The position numbers were made by a program, and so were the translations under genes. The notes beneath the pieces are model-generated. The model was not told the origin of the DNA and did no database searches. It saw only the letters and a program-made list of their open reading frames with translations. Source: Acinetobacter sp. ANC 3929 (GTDB lineage: Bacteria > Pseudomonadota > Gammaproteobacteria > Pseudomonadales > Moraxellaceae). Taken from it: DNA of 64,000 bases. This document shows positions 36,970 through 48,225 of the stretch, piece after piece (position 1 is the stretch's first letter; each line of letters begins with the position of its first letter). Where the stretch lies: assembly GCF_000369405.1 (NCBI RefSeq), contig NZ_KB849999.1, positions 788,054 to 852,053 of the forward strand. The letters are read 5' to 3'.

Positions 36970-38238
36970 ATGACATCATTACAACGCCTGAGCCCACATT
37001 GCTTAACGGTCTCTACACTGCTTTTAATGGGGAGCTTTTACAGCCCGCTACTCGCTGCCGCAGAATCGACTCAAACTGTTCAAGATGAATGGAAGTTTAC
37101 CCTGAAGAATGCTTATATCAATCGAGACTTTGATAATCCTAATCTCAAAGATACAGGCAGTTGGTCACAAGCAGCATCCTTATTTTATAAATCCAAGATG
37201 CAGGAAACACCGCTGCATATCGCAGATAAGCCAATCACCATTGGTGTAGATGCTTCGGTGCAATATGCAGTGCGTTTGAGTCAAGATAAACATGTGGCTG
37301 ATACTGTCCTGCCCTTTGACACCCAAACACAGTCACAAGCATCTGACTATTTAAAATATGGTGCCACTTTAAAATTAGGCTATGACAAAACGTTATTGAG
37401 TGTGGGTGAACTCTGGTTGGATTTACCCGTGACAGCGGTGGATAGCAGCCGTCAGTTACTCACCTCTTATTGGGGGACAAATTTAAAGTCACAAATTTCT
37501 GATCAGCTATATGCCGAAATAGGAAGAATCGACAAAGTCTCTCCACGGAATGAAGAAGATTTTAAAAAGTTTTCCTTTACCTCGAATGGGAAAACCATTT
37601 ACTCAGATGGTCTAAATTATCTGGATCTGCGCTATCAGCTCACGCCATCATTGAAGGCTGAATATTATTTTGGCAATTTAGAAGACTTATACAACAAGCA
37701 TTATGTGGGATTAGACCACCAGTGGAAACAGCCTAATTTTAGTCTTAATTCCAGATTTAAATATTTTAATACCAAGAATGATGGTTCCAACTTCGATATC
37801 GATGCTCAAAATATTGGTTTGCTTGAAATGCTCAAGGTGAAAAATCAGTCCTTTGGTTTAGGTTATCAGCAAATTATCGGCGAGTCGGCTTATCCCTTGC
37901 CTGACGGTTTCTTGCCTGAGACCTATTTTATTAACTGGAATGCAACCGGCTTCTTCAAAAAGAACGAAAAGTCTTATCACATGATGTATGGCTATGATTT
38001 CAATAACTATGTTCCAGGTTTGAATGCTGTGGTGAAATATGTCTATGGTCATGATTTCAAAGCAGCCAATGGTGAAAAAAATCATGAATCTGAATCCAAT
38101 GTTATTCTCAACTATGCATTCCAACAGCCTTCTCTCAAAGGTTTTTCGCTACAGTACATCCGGATTGACTATAACGTGAAACATGGCAATGATTTTAGTG
38201 AAGATCGCTTATTTGTGAACTACAGTAAAAAATTCTAA
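36970..38238 (+). CDS. benP: OprD-family porin for benzoate (BenP type)
   Basis: The product is an outer-membrane barrel of the OprD/BenF/BenP family that lets aromatic acids enter the periplasm. It has a signal peptide (ending YSPLLAAAES), alternating beta-strand pattern, SVGELWLDLPVTAVDSSRQLLTSYWG typical of OprD proteins and a C-terminal aromatic end, LFVNYSKKF. ATG 36970 is chosen because the signal peptide starts there; an upstream GTG gives extra unrelated residues. It lies about 45 bases after benK and ends before a terminator. Confidence 0.88.
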   Translation: MTSLQRLSPHCLTVSTLLLMGSFYSPLLAAAESTQTVQDEWKFTLKNAYINRDFDNPNLKDTGSWSQAASLFYKSKMQETPLHIADKPITIGVDASVQYAVRLSQDKHVADTVLPFDTQTQSQASDYLKYGATLKLGYDKTLLSVGELWLDLPVTAVDSSRQLLTSYWGTNLKSQISDQLYAEIGRIDKVSPRNEEDFKKFSFTSNGKTIYSDGLNYLDLRYQLTPSLKAEYYFGNLEDLYNKHYVGLDHQWKQPNFSLNSRFKYFNTKNDGSNFDIDAQNIGLLEMLKVKNQSFGLGYQQIIGESAYPLPDGFLPETYFINWNATGFFKKNEKSYHMMYGYDFNNYVPGLNAVVKYVYGHDFKAANGEKNHESESNVILNYAFQQPSLKGFSLQYIRIDYNVKHGNDFSEDRLFVNYSKKF

Positions 38239-38290
38239 GCCTTCATTTCAGCTTCTTATTCTTTCATCATTTTGAATACAAAATAAAAAA

Positions 38291-38319
38291 AGGAACTTCA
38301 TTTGAAGTTCCTTTTTTTA
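38291..38319. terminator. Bidirectional terminator between benP and bfr
   Basis: AGGAACTTCA and TGAAGTTCCT form a ten-base-pair inverted repeat (38291-38312) flanked by an A-run and a T-run. It ends benP on the plus strand and the bacterioferritin gene on the minus strand. Confidence 0.92.
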
Positions 38320-38336
38320 TTCATCACGCTAATCGA

Positions 38337-38801
38337 TTAGATTTGTGATTGAATATAATTTTGCAGACCAATTAATTCAATTAAACGTAATTGTTTTTCT
38401 AACCAATACGTATGATCTTCTTCTGTGTCAGAAAGCTGCTGACGCAACATGTCACGACTAATAAAATCGCCTTTTTTTTCACACAATTTGATACCCACAG
38501 CCAATTTTTCACGGACATGATATTCAAGTGCTAAATCTGCTTTTAAGCAGCTCACAACATCCGAACCTACATTGATATCTTCACGATTCATATTCGGTTG
38601 AGCACCGAGGAACAACACACGACGAATGATTGCGTCAGCATGAGATGCTTCTTCCTGCATTTCATGGTCAATACGCTCATAGATTTTGCTCAAGCCCCAA
38701 TCTTCGTACATTCTTGAATGAATTAAATATTGATCACGAGCAGCCAATTCACCGCCAATGAGCATATTTAAATAGTCGATGACTTCTGGATTGCCACGCA
38801 T
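38337..38801 (-). CDS. bfr: Bacterioferritin-family iron storage protein lacking the haem-ligand Met
   Basis: The 154-residue protein is a ferritin of the bacterioferritin group, which stores iron in 24-subunit shells. Ferroxidase residues are present: Glu18 (GGELAARDQ), Glu51 and His54 (EEASHAD), Glu93 ([10 protein letters not shown]), Glu127 and His130 (TEEDHTYW). Position 52, the haem-binding Met of E. coli Bfr, is Ala here. This matches my memory of Pseudomonas aeruginosa FtnA, a haem-free relative. The gene stands alone between two terminator-bounded units. Confidence 0.9.
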   Translation of the reverse strand: MRGNPEVIDYLNMLIGGELAARDQYLIHSRMYEDWGLSKIYERIDHEMQEEASHADAIIRRVLFLGAQPNMNREDINVGSDVVSCLKADLALEYHVREKLAVGIKLCEKKGDFISRDMLRQQLSDTEEDHTYWLEKQLRLIELIGLQNYIQSQI

Positions 38802-39154
38802 AATACTTACTCCTATCGAATGAGAATAGTATGGCCAAGTTACAATAGAATTGCAAAAACAAAAGTGTGTAAGTTCATGATTTTTATAAAATTAAAATGA
38901 GAAACATACGCATTTACAATTCGAATTGACTAAATTTATCTAAATAAAATAAGCCTTTGCATATCATTTATGACTTTAAAAAGTGATAATCCTATTGAAA
39001 ATCATTTGTTTGATTTTTTGTAACCATTAGCAATGCTTCTTATTCCGCTGATGTTTTGATCAAAAAATCATAAAAAATGACTGCTCAGCTGTTGTTTGTT
39101 TGAGCGAAATTCGGTAAATAACAGCAATCACAAAAACATAATGTGGAAACCACA
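38802..39154. other. Divergent promoter gap between bfr and the reductase gene
   Basis: These roughly 350 bases are AT-rich and hold no gene. They must contain the promoters of bfr and of the divergent reductase. A TTTTGATCAAAA palindrome lies at 39054-39065. A short Fur-like stretch, GATAATCCTATTGAAAAT (from 38985), is too degenerate to call an operator. Confidence 0.55.
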
Positions 39155-40210
39155 ATGGATAAAAGCAAACCAATTTTGGTCACTGGCGCGACGGGTTATA
39201 TAGCAGGCTGGATTATCGAACGTCTGTTGAATCAAGGTTATACAGTTCATGCGACTGTACGTGACCCATCAAAGAAAAATAAGATCCAGCATTTGTATGA
39301 TCTGGCTGAACAATCAACTGGGCAGATCCAGTTTTTCAAAGCAGATTTGCTTGAATCTGGTTCATTTGATGAAGCGATGAAAGATTGCGAGATCGTGATT
39401 CATACTGCATCACCTTTTGTGGTTACCAATTATAAAGATGCAGTCAAAGACATCATTGAGCCTGCGGTAAAAGGCACAGAAAATGTTTTGAACAGTGTTA
39501 ATCGTGCAGAATCGGTAAAACGTGTGGTACTGACCTCAAGTATTGCATCGACTTATGGCGATGCGGTTGAGATTCAAGACACTGCCAATAATGAATTTGA
39601 TGAAAGTCACTGGAACAATACCAGTAGCGAAACACATCAGCCCTATCCTTATTCAAAAGTCGCGGCAGAACGCAAAGCATGGGAAATGGCCGAGCAACAG
39701 AACCGTTGGGATCTGGTATGTATTAATCCAGCTTTAGTGATGGGACCATCCCTGACCGATGCGAGCCAGTCGGGTAGCATTGAAGTATTACAACAGTTCG
39801 GTAACGGTACGACCTTATTCGGTGTTCCGCCAATGTGGAACGGGATTGTCGATGTTCGTGACGTTGCGGATGCACATGTCGCTGCGGCATTAAATCCACA
39901 AGCACAGGGCCGCTATATCATTTGTGGTGGAACACTCAGTTTATTGGACATGGGTAAGGCACTTACTCAGAAGTTTGGCTATAAATTTCCATTCCCGCAC
40001 TTTACTGTGCCAAAAACAGCCTTTTCTTTTGTTGCACCGATCCTCGGCCATTCACGTGAATTTGTGCGTTTAAATATGGGTTATCCCATCTATTTTAATG
40101 CACAGCGTAGTAAGAAAGATTTAGGGATTCAATATCGCGATATTCGTGAAAGTGTCTGTGAGCATTTCCAACAATTGTTGGATGACGGCATTGTGAAAAA
40201 ATATATTTAA
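39155..40210 (+). CDS. NAD(P)-dependent epimerase/dehydratase-type reductase (extended SDR, dihydroflavonol reductase-like)
   Basis: The 351-residue protein is an extended short-chain dehydrogenase. It has the N-terminal Rossmann motif TGATGYIAGW, the active-site serine region VVLTSSIAS and YPYSKVAAE with the catalytic Tyr and Lys. Overall it resembles dihydroflavonol-4-reductase-type aldehyde/ketone reductases; the true substrate is unknown. ATG 39155 is chosen because GTGGA lies upstream and MDKSKPILVTGATG is a natural start. It is monocistronic and ends at a strong terminator. Confidence 0.85.
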   Translation: MDKSKPILVTGATGYIAGWIIERLLNQGYTVHATVRDPSKKNKIQHLYDLAEQSTGQIQFFKADLLESGSFDEAMKDCEIVIHTASPFVVTNYKDAVKDIIEPAVKGTENVLNSVNRAESVKRVVLTSSIASTYGDAVEIQDTANNEFDESHWNNTSSETHQPYPYSKVAAERKAWEMAEQQNRWDLVCINPALVMGPSLTDASQSGSIEVLQQFGNGTTLFGVPPMWNGIVDVRDVADAHVAAALNPQAQGRYIICGGTLSLLDMGKALTQKFGYKFPFPHFTVPKTAFSFVAPILGHSREFVRLNMGYPIYFNAQRSKKDLGIQYRDIRESVCEHFQQLLDDGIVKKYI

Positions 40211-40218
40211 TACAATGA

Positions 40219-40247
40219 AAGGCGGCATAAATGCCGCCTTTTTTTAT
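40219..40247. terminator. Terminator between the reductase gene and ligA
   Basis: AAAGGCGGCA-TAAA-TGCCGCCTTT is a strong GC-rich stem with an A-run and a T-run on its sides. It lies 9 bases after the reductase stop and 34 bases after the end of the convergent ligA. Confidence 0.93.
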
Positions 40248-40280
40248 CCCTTCGCACTGACTCAAAATTTAAATAAAGAA

Positions 40281-42308
<2,028 letters not shown>

Positions 42309-42736
42309 TTAAATTTCACCATATAAAAGGGCGGAAAAACCGCCCTATAATTTTTACTAAATTTAGTATATCGAACCTGAGTTAGACATGAAATATGATA
42401 CTCAGAAATGTCATCTGCAACCTGAACAGGCCAAAGCATTTAAAGCTTTGAGACGTGCAAGACAAACGAGGTCCGTAGTTTATTATTTAAACAAAACTTT
42501 CATCTTGTAGGGAACTGCTTTAGCAGTGCAAGACGTTTTGCTCTTACGGAGCTTTCACTCCTCATATCGAAACAAAAGTAAGTCGAACATGAACAAACCA
42601 AAGTGTTTAAAGCTTTGGTGTAGTGCAAGACGTAGTGGTTTAACCTAAAATAGGATAAGAACCTAACATGACTCCGTTAAGTTCTTTATTTTTCAAATTT
42701 AAAAACATGTTAGTCAGTTTATGAAAAAGCAACTAA
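42309..42736. repeat. Repeat-rich gap between zipA and ligA
   Basis: The gap has no credible gene. A 28-base block at 42397-42424 matches the bioA-upstream repeat at 26741-26768 with two mismatches. Internally, a block of about 40 bases is present twice (42424-42463 and 42591-42631), each with CCAAAG, TTTAAAGCTTTG and GTGCAAGAC; a third partial GTGCAAGACG lies near 42526-42535. An AAAAGTAAG stretch (from 42574) recalls the hairpin core of the other copies. Confidence 0.6.
42325..42346 (-). terminator. Terminator-like hairpin in front of ligA
   Basis: GGGCGG (42329-42334) and CCGCCC (42340-42345) pair around an AAAAA loop. On the minus strand the hairpin is followed by TTTTAT and then, within about 20 bases, by the ligA start codon. 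It could end zipA transcription, or work as an attenuator if ligA starts from a promoter upstream of it (a TATACT -10-like box is on the minus strand at 42370-42365). Confidence 0.5.
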
Positions 42737-43729
42737 TTAAACCGTCGCCTGATTTGGACGATAATCAATCACATGATGACGCCAATGTTCTTTCAACTGT
42801 GGGGTAAATTCCAGATTATTTTCATCATAGACCTTACCATCGACTTCACGTGCGATTAAACCTGCGATACTAGTCATCATGTCATAACCCGTAACGGCTT
42901 TGCTATTTGGTAAAGCCAAGAAAAATGCGAGACCTTGCACTTGTTCTCCTGATAAAGTTTCTAAATCAAAACCTGCTGGGCCATTATCAGTCATACGCAA
43001 CACAGAGAACATCAAGGCACTTGGCTCATCGGTATTTTCATAACGATGGAAGCAAGACATTTCACCAAAACGCAGGCCGTATTTTAATAATACTTTGAGC
43101 GCTTTATCGCCTGATAAGGCACGACGTGGATTCGGATAAACATTCAAGGCAATAATCTGTTCTGCAGTTGCTAAGGCACTTTCATCATCGTAACGCTGCT
43201 GCTCATGTAAATGCACATCCAGAATATTACTTTCACCGTCGAATTCTTCAATTACAACTGTTTCAATATTTGGATTTAAGCTCATCTCTGCTTCAGTTTT
43301 ACTTTCCTCAATCTTGTCTGTAACTACATCTTCAGACCCAACTTCAGTTTCAGACGCAGCGATTACAGTTTGCTCTTTTTGTACAGCTTCCACCTCTACC
43401 ATAGATTCAACAATTGCAGTTGATGTTGTTGTCTGTTTGGTTTCCGCTTCAACGTTCGAGGTATCAGTAGCTTTTTCTGCTTGAGGCTCTGCTGGAATCG
43501 ATTCAGTATTTAAACTTGGCTCAACACGCTCAGTTGTGGTCACCACTTCATTTTGTAAAAGCTGATCACGTACATGACGTGGAATCACAGGTTGCTGACT
43601 CTCTGGGTTAATATGTAAATCTGCTTCTAATGATGGCTCAACTGGCTTTGGTTTTCTTAAAATCATGATTAAACCAACGAGCATAATCGCAACGGCGGCA
43701 ACAATGCCTATTATTGTATTCATTTCCAT
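42737..43729 (-). CDS. zipA: Cell division protein ZipA
   Basis: ZipA anchors FtsZ to the inner membrane. The 330-residue product has an N-terminal membrane helix (IIGIVAAVAIMLVGLIMIL), a long linker rich in Glu, Thr and Val, and a C-terminal FtsZ-binding domain (MSCFHRYENTDEPSALMFSVLRMTDNGPAGFDL). ATG 43729 is chosen because GGAG lies seven bases upstream. It starts one base after the smc stop codon, so the two are translationally coupled. Confidence 0.94.
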   Translation of the reverse strand: MEMNTIIGIVAAVAIMLVGLIMILRKPKPVEPSLEADLHINPESQQPVIPRHVRDQLLQNEVVTTTERVEPSLNTESIPAEPQAEKATDTSNVEAETKQTTTSTAIVESMVEVEAVQKEQTVIAASETEVGSEDVVTDKIEESKTEAEMSLNPNIETVVIEEFDGESNILDVHLHEQQRYDDESALATAEQIIALNVYPNPRRALSGDKALKVLLKYGLRFGEMSCFHRYENTDEPSALMFSVLRMTDNGPAGFDLETLSGEQVQGLAFFLALPNSKAVTGYDMMTSIAGLIAREVDGKVYDENNLEFTPQLKEHWRHHVIDYRPNQATV

Positions 43730-43730
43730 A

Positions 43731-46700
43731 CTAAGACTCCGCAACTAACCCGTATTCTTTTGCCTGTTCTAAATCGACAGTCACTAATTTTGATGTACCT
43801 GGCTCTGGCATGGTGACTCCAAGTAAATCAGTTGCCATTGTCATCGCCAATTTATTATGTGTAATGTAAATGAATTGCACTTGTTCAGAAAGCTCTTTTA
43901 CCAAATTACAATACCGTTGTACATTGGCATCATCAAGCGGTGCATCAACTTCATCCAATACGCAAAACGGTGCAGGATTCAATCTAAAGATTGCAAACAC
44001 CAAGGCCAAAGCGGTTAAGGTCTTTTCACCACCTGACAGTAAAGCCAAGGAACTGTTACGTTTGCCTGGTGGACGTGCCATCAATTTAACACCAGATTGC
44101 CAATCATCTTCAAGGCTTAAGGTCGCTTCACCACCACCAAAGACCTTTGGAAACAGCAGTTGCAACTCTTGATTGACCTGATCAAAAGTGGTCATAAACA
44201 GTTTACGTGTTTCCTGATCAATACTTTTCATCGCGTCTTTGAGCTGATCAACAGTATTTTGCAGATCCTGCATCTGATGGCTGAGTTCATCAAAACGTTG
44301 CGACACTTCCTCATATTCTAGTGACGCTGCCAAATTCACCGCACCGATTTTCTCAAATTGCTGCTGAGCCTTTTCCAGTTTTTGTTGATGGTCTTTAATT
44401 TCAATCGATAGATCAGCTAAAACTTCTGCGTTCAACTCCTTGAGTTGTTCCAGATAATGCTCACGATCTGATTTCGCAGCCTGCCACGCTAAACGCTTTT
44501 GTTCCAACTGCTCACGCACCTGCTCGTCTTTCTGCTGAGCTTGATGACGCTGTTCAGTGAGTTGCTGTTGCTTCTCTTGGACTTGATTGAGTTCAAGCTG
44601 CCATTCATTCCACGTTTTTTGCAGCTTTTCTGTTTGTTGAAATTGCTCGTTGAATTGCGACTCTAAGTTCGGTAGTTCAAGCTGAATTGGGTCAACAAAT
44701 TTCTTAGCCTGCTCAATTTGTTCAATAATTTGACGATACTGCGTTTTCAGGAACGAGATATCTTTCTCTAACAATTCAATTTGCTGATTGGCCTGAGATG
44801 TTTGACGACGCAGATTTTCACGTTGTTGTAATTGTTGACTGAGCTGTTGTTGTTGCTCATCCAATTGCTCATTCAAATTTTCAACCTGAAATTGCAGAGT
44901 CTTATAATTCGGCAATACACCTTCTAACTTGATCGCTAATGCATGTAGATCAATTTCCAGATCATCACGCTGCATCGCATCTTCTTCAAGCTGCGCATCA
45001 AGCTGTTTCAACTGATCGGCCAATTGCTGTTGTTGTAACACAAAGGCTTGTGCTGTACTTTCCAGTTTAGCAATTTGTAGGTCGAACTGTTGTAGCTCTT
45101 TTTGCTTTTGCTTCAGACTTTGTTGTTGTTGCTGTAAATTCTGTTGCTGCTGTTGCAAAGCCAGTAGTTGCTGAGAAAATTGATTTTCTAAATCAAGCAA
45201 CTGTGGTTGTTTCTGTGCCAGCTGCTGTTCAATTTCCTCTAAGCGGACTTGATGACTGAGCATGCCCTGCGCAGTTTGACTGTCTTCATCATAGTGCAGC
45301 GCAATCACCCAATCGGCACCAACATGATAACCATCCAGCGTCAGAATAGATTGTGCTTGCTTGAGATCCGCCCGATGTTCCAATGCAGCAGCTAAAGTGT
45401 CAGCCACAGCAACATTTGCCCATAATGATGATTGGGGTGCTTCAATCCAATCACTTAAGCCAGTTAAATGCTGAATTTTAATATTTTGTTGCGTAGTGAT
45501 TTTTAACTGTCTCGCCACACCTTCCTGAAATGACTGTTCACCTTCCAATAAATGCGCTTGCAACCACTTGGCTAGGAATTTTTCAATCATCGTCGCGTGG
45601 CTTTTACCTTGAACTGTCAAACGCAAACCCTGCATCAGCCGAGTCACATTTTGATTCTGTTTCGGACTTTGCTTTGCAACGAGTTGATTCAAATTCTTTT
45701 GTTCAGCCAATAAAACTTGAATCTCAGTTTTCAAGCTTTGCAGATCCGTTTTGTTCGACTGTTGTTGATCTTGCTGTGTTTGAACATCCTGCTGTAATTG
45801 CTCAATCGCAGTTTCTAACGCAATAATTTCCTGTTGCAGTTGTTGCTGCAATTGTTCTAACTGCGCTTGCTCATCATCTTGAACTTGCGCACGAATTTGG
45901 CTGCTTTGGGCTTGTAAGGTCTGCTTTTGCTGTTCAATTCGCAGCACATTTTTACCGAGCTGTTCAATTTGCGCAGCCATTTGCAACTTTTGCTGTTGTT
46001 GCTGATCGACCTGTGTTTTAAGTTGCTCAAATTGCTGTTGTGCTTGCTTTTGTTGCGCCTGAATATCAGTAAAATTATGTTCTGCAGTTTGTGTTTGCAG
46101 TTCTAACGCCAACAGTGCTTCATTCTGCTCATCAAATTGAGTCGTTAAAGTTTCGATCTGTAACTCAGATAATTGCAAACGCTCTTTAGTTTGGACTTTC
46201 TGCTGTTCAAGCTGAACCAGACTCGTGCTATTTTGTTGAAACAGACTCTGTTTCTGCTCCAGCGTCATTTTCAACTCAGCCAGCTTTTTTTCTGCCTTTT
46301 GCCATTCTTGCTGCAAAGGTGAAGATTGCTGAATCAGGCGTTGAAATAAAGCACTGGTCGCTTCCAAATCATGTTCAATGGTCTGTGACTCAGAACGAAC
46401 CAGTTTAAAGTTTTCACCCAGTGCCGTCATTTCAACGGTATATTCTTGCTGTAGCTTCTGACTTTGATTGGCTTGGAAGGACAAAATCTCGATTTTTAAA
46501 GTACGGATCTGACCTTCTAAAGTTTTATATTGAATCGCAGCTTCAGATTGACGTTTCAAACTTCTAAGCTGTGATTTCAGCTCCGCGGCGATATCATCCA
46601 ATCGCGCCAGATTTTGTTCAGTGTGTTCTAAGTGCTGTAAAGTCTCTCGACGGCGCGCTTGATAACGCGACACCCCAGCAGCCTCTTCAATAAACACGCG

Positions 46701-47180
46701 CATTTCTTCTGGCTTGGCATCAACCAGACGGTTAATCATGCCCTGCTCAATGACAGCGTAAGAACGCGGTCCCAGACCGGTGCCCAAGAAAATATCAGTG
46801 ATGTCACGACGGCGGCAACGAGTACCATTCAAGAAATATTCAGACTTACCTTCACGCGTGACTTGGCGGCGCACCGCAAGCTCACTATAGGCGTTATAAG
46901 CACCACCTAGTTTGCCATAGGTATTATCAAAACGAAGTTCTACACTGGCAACACCAACAGGTTTACGTTTGGCTGTACCGGTAAAGATGACATCCTGCAT
47001 ACTACCGCCACGCAATTGACGTGCGTTGGACTCGCCCATAACCCAGCGAATCGCATCAATAACATTCGATTTACCACAACCGTTCGGCCCAACCACCGCA
47101 GTACGGTTTGCCTTAAAATGTAATGTTGTACTATCGGCAAAAGATTTAAAGCCTGAAAGTTTTAAACTGCTTAAACGCAT
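43731..47180 (-). CDS. smc: Chromosome partition protein SMC
   Basis: SMC is the ATPase backbone of the chromosome condensation complex with ScpA and ScpB. The 1149-residue product has Walker A GPNGCGKS at 31-38 and two long coiled coils very rich in Gln, with a hinge between about 500 and 680. It ends with the ABC signature LLSGGEKTLTALALVFAI and Walker B FCVLDEVDAPLDD. It follows the GntR-type gene by ten bases and precedes zipA; the gene order is conserved in related bacteria. ScpA/ScpB genes are elsewhere in the window. Confidence 0.96.
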   Translation of the reverse strand: MRLSSLKLSGFKSFADSTTLHFKANRTAVVGPNGCGKSNVIDAIRWVMGESNARQLRGGSMQDVIFTGTAKRKPVGVASVELRFDNTYGKLGGAYNAYSELAVRRQVTREGKSEYFLNGTRCRRRDITDIFLGTGLGPRSYAVIEQGMINRLVDAKPEEMRVFIEEAAGVSRYQARRRETLQHLEHTEQNLARLDDIAAELKSQLRSLKRQSEAAIQYKTLEGQIRTLKIEILSFQANQSQKLQQEYTVEMTALGENFKLVRSESQTIEHDLEATSALFQRLIQQSSPLQQEWQKAEKKLAELKMTLEQKQSLFQQNSTSLVQLEQQKVQTKERLQLSELQIETLTTQFDEQNEALLALELQTQTAEHNFTDIQAQQKQAQQQFEQLKTQVDQQQQQKLQMAAQIEQLGKNVLRIEQQKQTLQAQSSQIRAQVQDDEQAQLEQLQQQLQQEIIALETAIEQLQQDVQTQQDQQQSNKTDLQSLKTEIQVLLAEQKNLNQLVAKQSPKQNQNVTRLMQGLRLTVQGKSHATMIEKFLAKWLQAHLLEGEQSFQEGVARQLKITTQQNIKIQHLTGLSDWIEAPQSSLWANVAVADTLAAALEHRADLKQAQSILTLDGYHVGADWVIALHYDEDSQTAQGMLSHQVRLEEIEQQLAQKQPQLLDLENQFSQQLLALQQQQQNLQQQQQSLKQKQKELQQFDLQIAKLESTAQAFVLQQQQLADQLKQLDAQLEEDAMQRDDLEIDLHALAIKLEGVLPNYKTLQFQVENLNEQLDEQQQQLSQQLQQRENLRRQTSQANQQIELLEKDISFLKTQYRQIIEQIEQAKKFVDPIQLELPNLESQFNEQFQQTEKLQKTWNEWQLELNQVQEKQQQLTEQRHQAQQKDEQVREQLEQKRLAWQAAKSDREHYLEQLKELNAEVLADLSIEIKDHQQKLEKAQQQFEKIGAVNLAASLEYEEVSQRFDELSHQMQDLQNTVDQLKDAMKSIDQETRKLFMTTFDQVNQELQLLFPKVFGGGEATLSLEDDWQSGVKLMARPPGKRNSSLALLSGGEKTLTALALVFAIFRLNPAPFCVLDEVDAPLDDANVQRYCNLVKELSEQVQFIYITHNKLAMTMATDLLGVTMPEPGTSKLVTVDLEQAKEYGLVAES

Positions 47181-47190
47181 ACTGCCCTAA

Positions 47191-47886
47191 CTAGCGGCGT
47201 GAGCGTCTAGCCCAAGCCAATTCAATCTGTTTCATACGTGTCAGAGATTCCAACACAAGGTTGCGCAAGTGTCGACAAAAATCTTCCATAAATAAAGCAG
47301 CTTGTTGTGATTTTCGGATCAAAATAGCATCAATCACAAGTTTAAATAGGGTAAATGACTCTTGTAGCTCACGACGTGAGGTATTCAAGGTTAAAAAATA
47401 ACTGCGACGCAATGAAGGCAATAGTTCTTTATAGAACTGCATCAAGTAGGGATTTGCCACCATATCGTGTTGTTCAGCCAAATATTTAAAAATCGCATCG
47501 TAAAATTTTTCGATATCCCCTGCACGAACAAACTCGACCAGTTGATCCAATAATGCTTGTAATTGCTCCGCTTCATTCACACGCCAGGTTTCGCTAATGC
47601 GTTGCACAATATGTCCCAACACCATCACATTGGTGTCAAATAATGCTTTAACTTGTTGTGCTGACATCTCAGAGACAATCGCCCCACGTCTCGGAAAAAT
47701 TTCAATTAAATAGGTACGTTCTAGTAACAACAATGCCTCACGAACTGAGCCACGACTGACATCCAATTCTTTCGCAATGCGCAGCTCTTGAATACGTTCG
47801 CCTTCAACCAGCTCACCGCTAATAATTTGTTCACTAATATATTTTGCAATCTGTTCAGAAAGACTATCAGCCTCTTCGAGATTCAT
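47191..47886 (-). CDS. GntR family transcriptional regulator (FadR/FCD subfamily)
   Basis: The 231-residue product has an N-terminal winged helix (LSEQIAKYISEQIISGELVEGERIQELRIAKELDVSRGSVREALLLLE) and a helical FCD-type C-terminal domain that should bind a small acid ligand. The ATG at 47886 is preceded by GAGGGG; a TTG at 47922 would add twelve residues. The gene lies ten bases before smc, a conserved neighbour. Two ATTGTC-containing palindromes just upstream suggest self-control. The ligand is unknown. Confidence 0.88.
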   Translation of the reverse strand: MNLEEADSLSEQIAKYISEQIISGELVEGERIQELRIAKELDVSRGSVREALLLLERTYLIEIFPRRGAIVSEMSAQQVKALFDTNVMVLGHIVQRISETWRVNEAEQLQALLDQLVEFVRAGDIEKFYDAIFKYLAEQHDMVANPYLMQFYKELLPSLRRSYFLTLNTSRRELQESFTLFKLVIDAILIRKSQQAALFMEDFCRHLRNLVLESLTRMKQIELAWARRSRR

Positions 47887-47910
47887 GAGCCCCTCGCTAT
47901 CATTGTTATA

Positions 47911-47987
47911 CGCATTGTCCAATGCGCTTTGCGCTTTTTTGTTTTAACTGATCTGGCCCCATAAATTCTATATCATTGTCTGACAAT
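47911..47987. promoter_or_regulatory. Candidate operators of the GntR regulator
   Basis: Two inverted repeats share the half site ATTGTC: CGCATTG-TC-CAATGCG (47911-47926) and ATTGTC-T-GACAAT (47975-47987). Both resemble operators bound by FadR-type GntR dimers. They lie just before the gene, with about 60 bases between them. The link is inferred from symmetry and position. Confidence 0.5.
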
Positions 47988-48225
47988 TTTATTGCTTTTT
48001 AAGCCAATCGTTATAAAAATTTAGAAAAAATTCTCAGTTCTTATAAAATAATAAAGATTTTATCTTCAAAATATCAATAGATTATCTAATTGAGTCTCCC
48101 TTCAACCATATATCTGAAACATCTTCTTTTATCGCTTTTTAATTGATACAAATCACAAAAAATAATATTTTCATAAAAAATATCACAGTTTAAATTCTCT
48201 GCTGAATGACTCAGTGGGCATATAG
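47988..48225. other. AT-rich divergent gap before the GTPase-linked gene
   Basis: The gap between the GntR gene and the plus-strand hypothetical gene totals about 339 bases. Apart from the two palindromes described for the GntR gene it shows only AT-rich sequence. It must contain the promoter for the GTPase operon. Nothing else was seen. Confidence 0.5.

Noticed and set aside
38985..39005. A Fur-box-like stretch before bfr and the reductase gene
   Set aside because: Only fragments of the hexamer pattern are present, and the match is too poor to separate from AT-rich background.
43731..47180. Strong Gln-rich repetition within smc, at first sight a repeat region
   Set aside because: It is the coiled-coil coding sequence of a normal full-length SMC protein; the head motifs and reading frame are intact.
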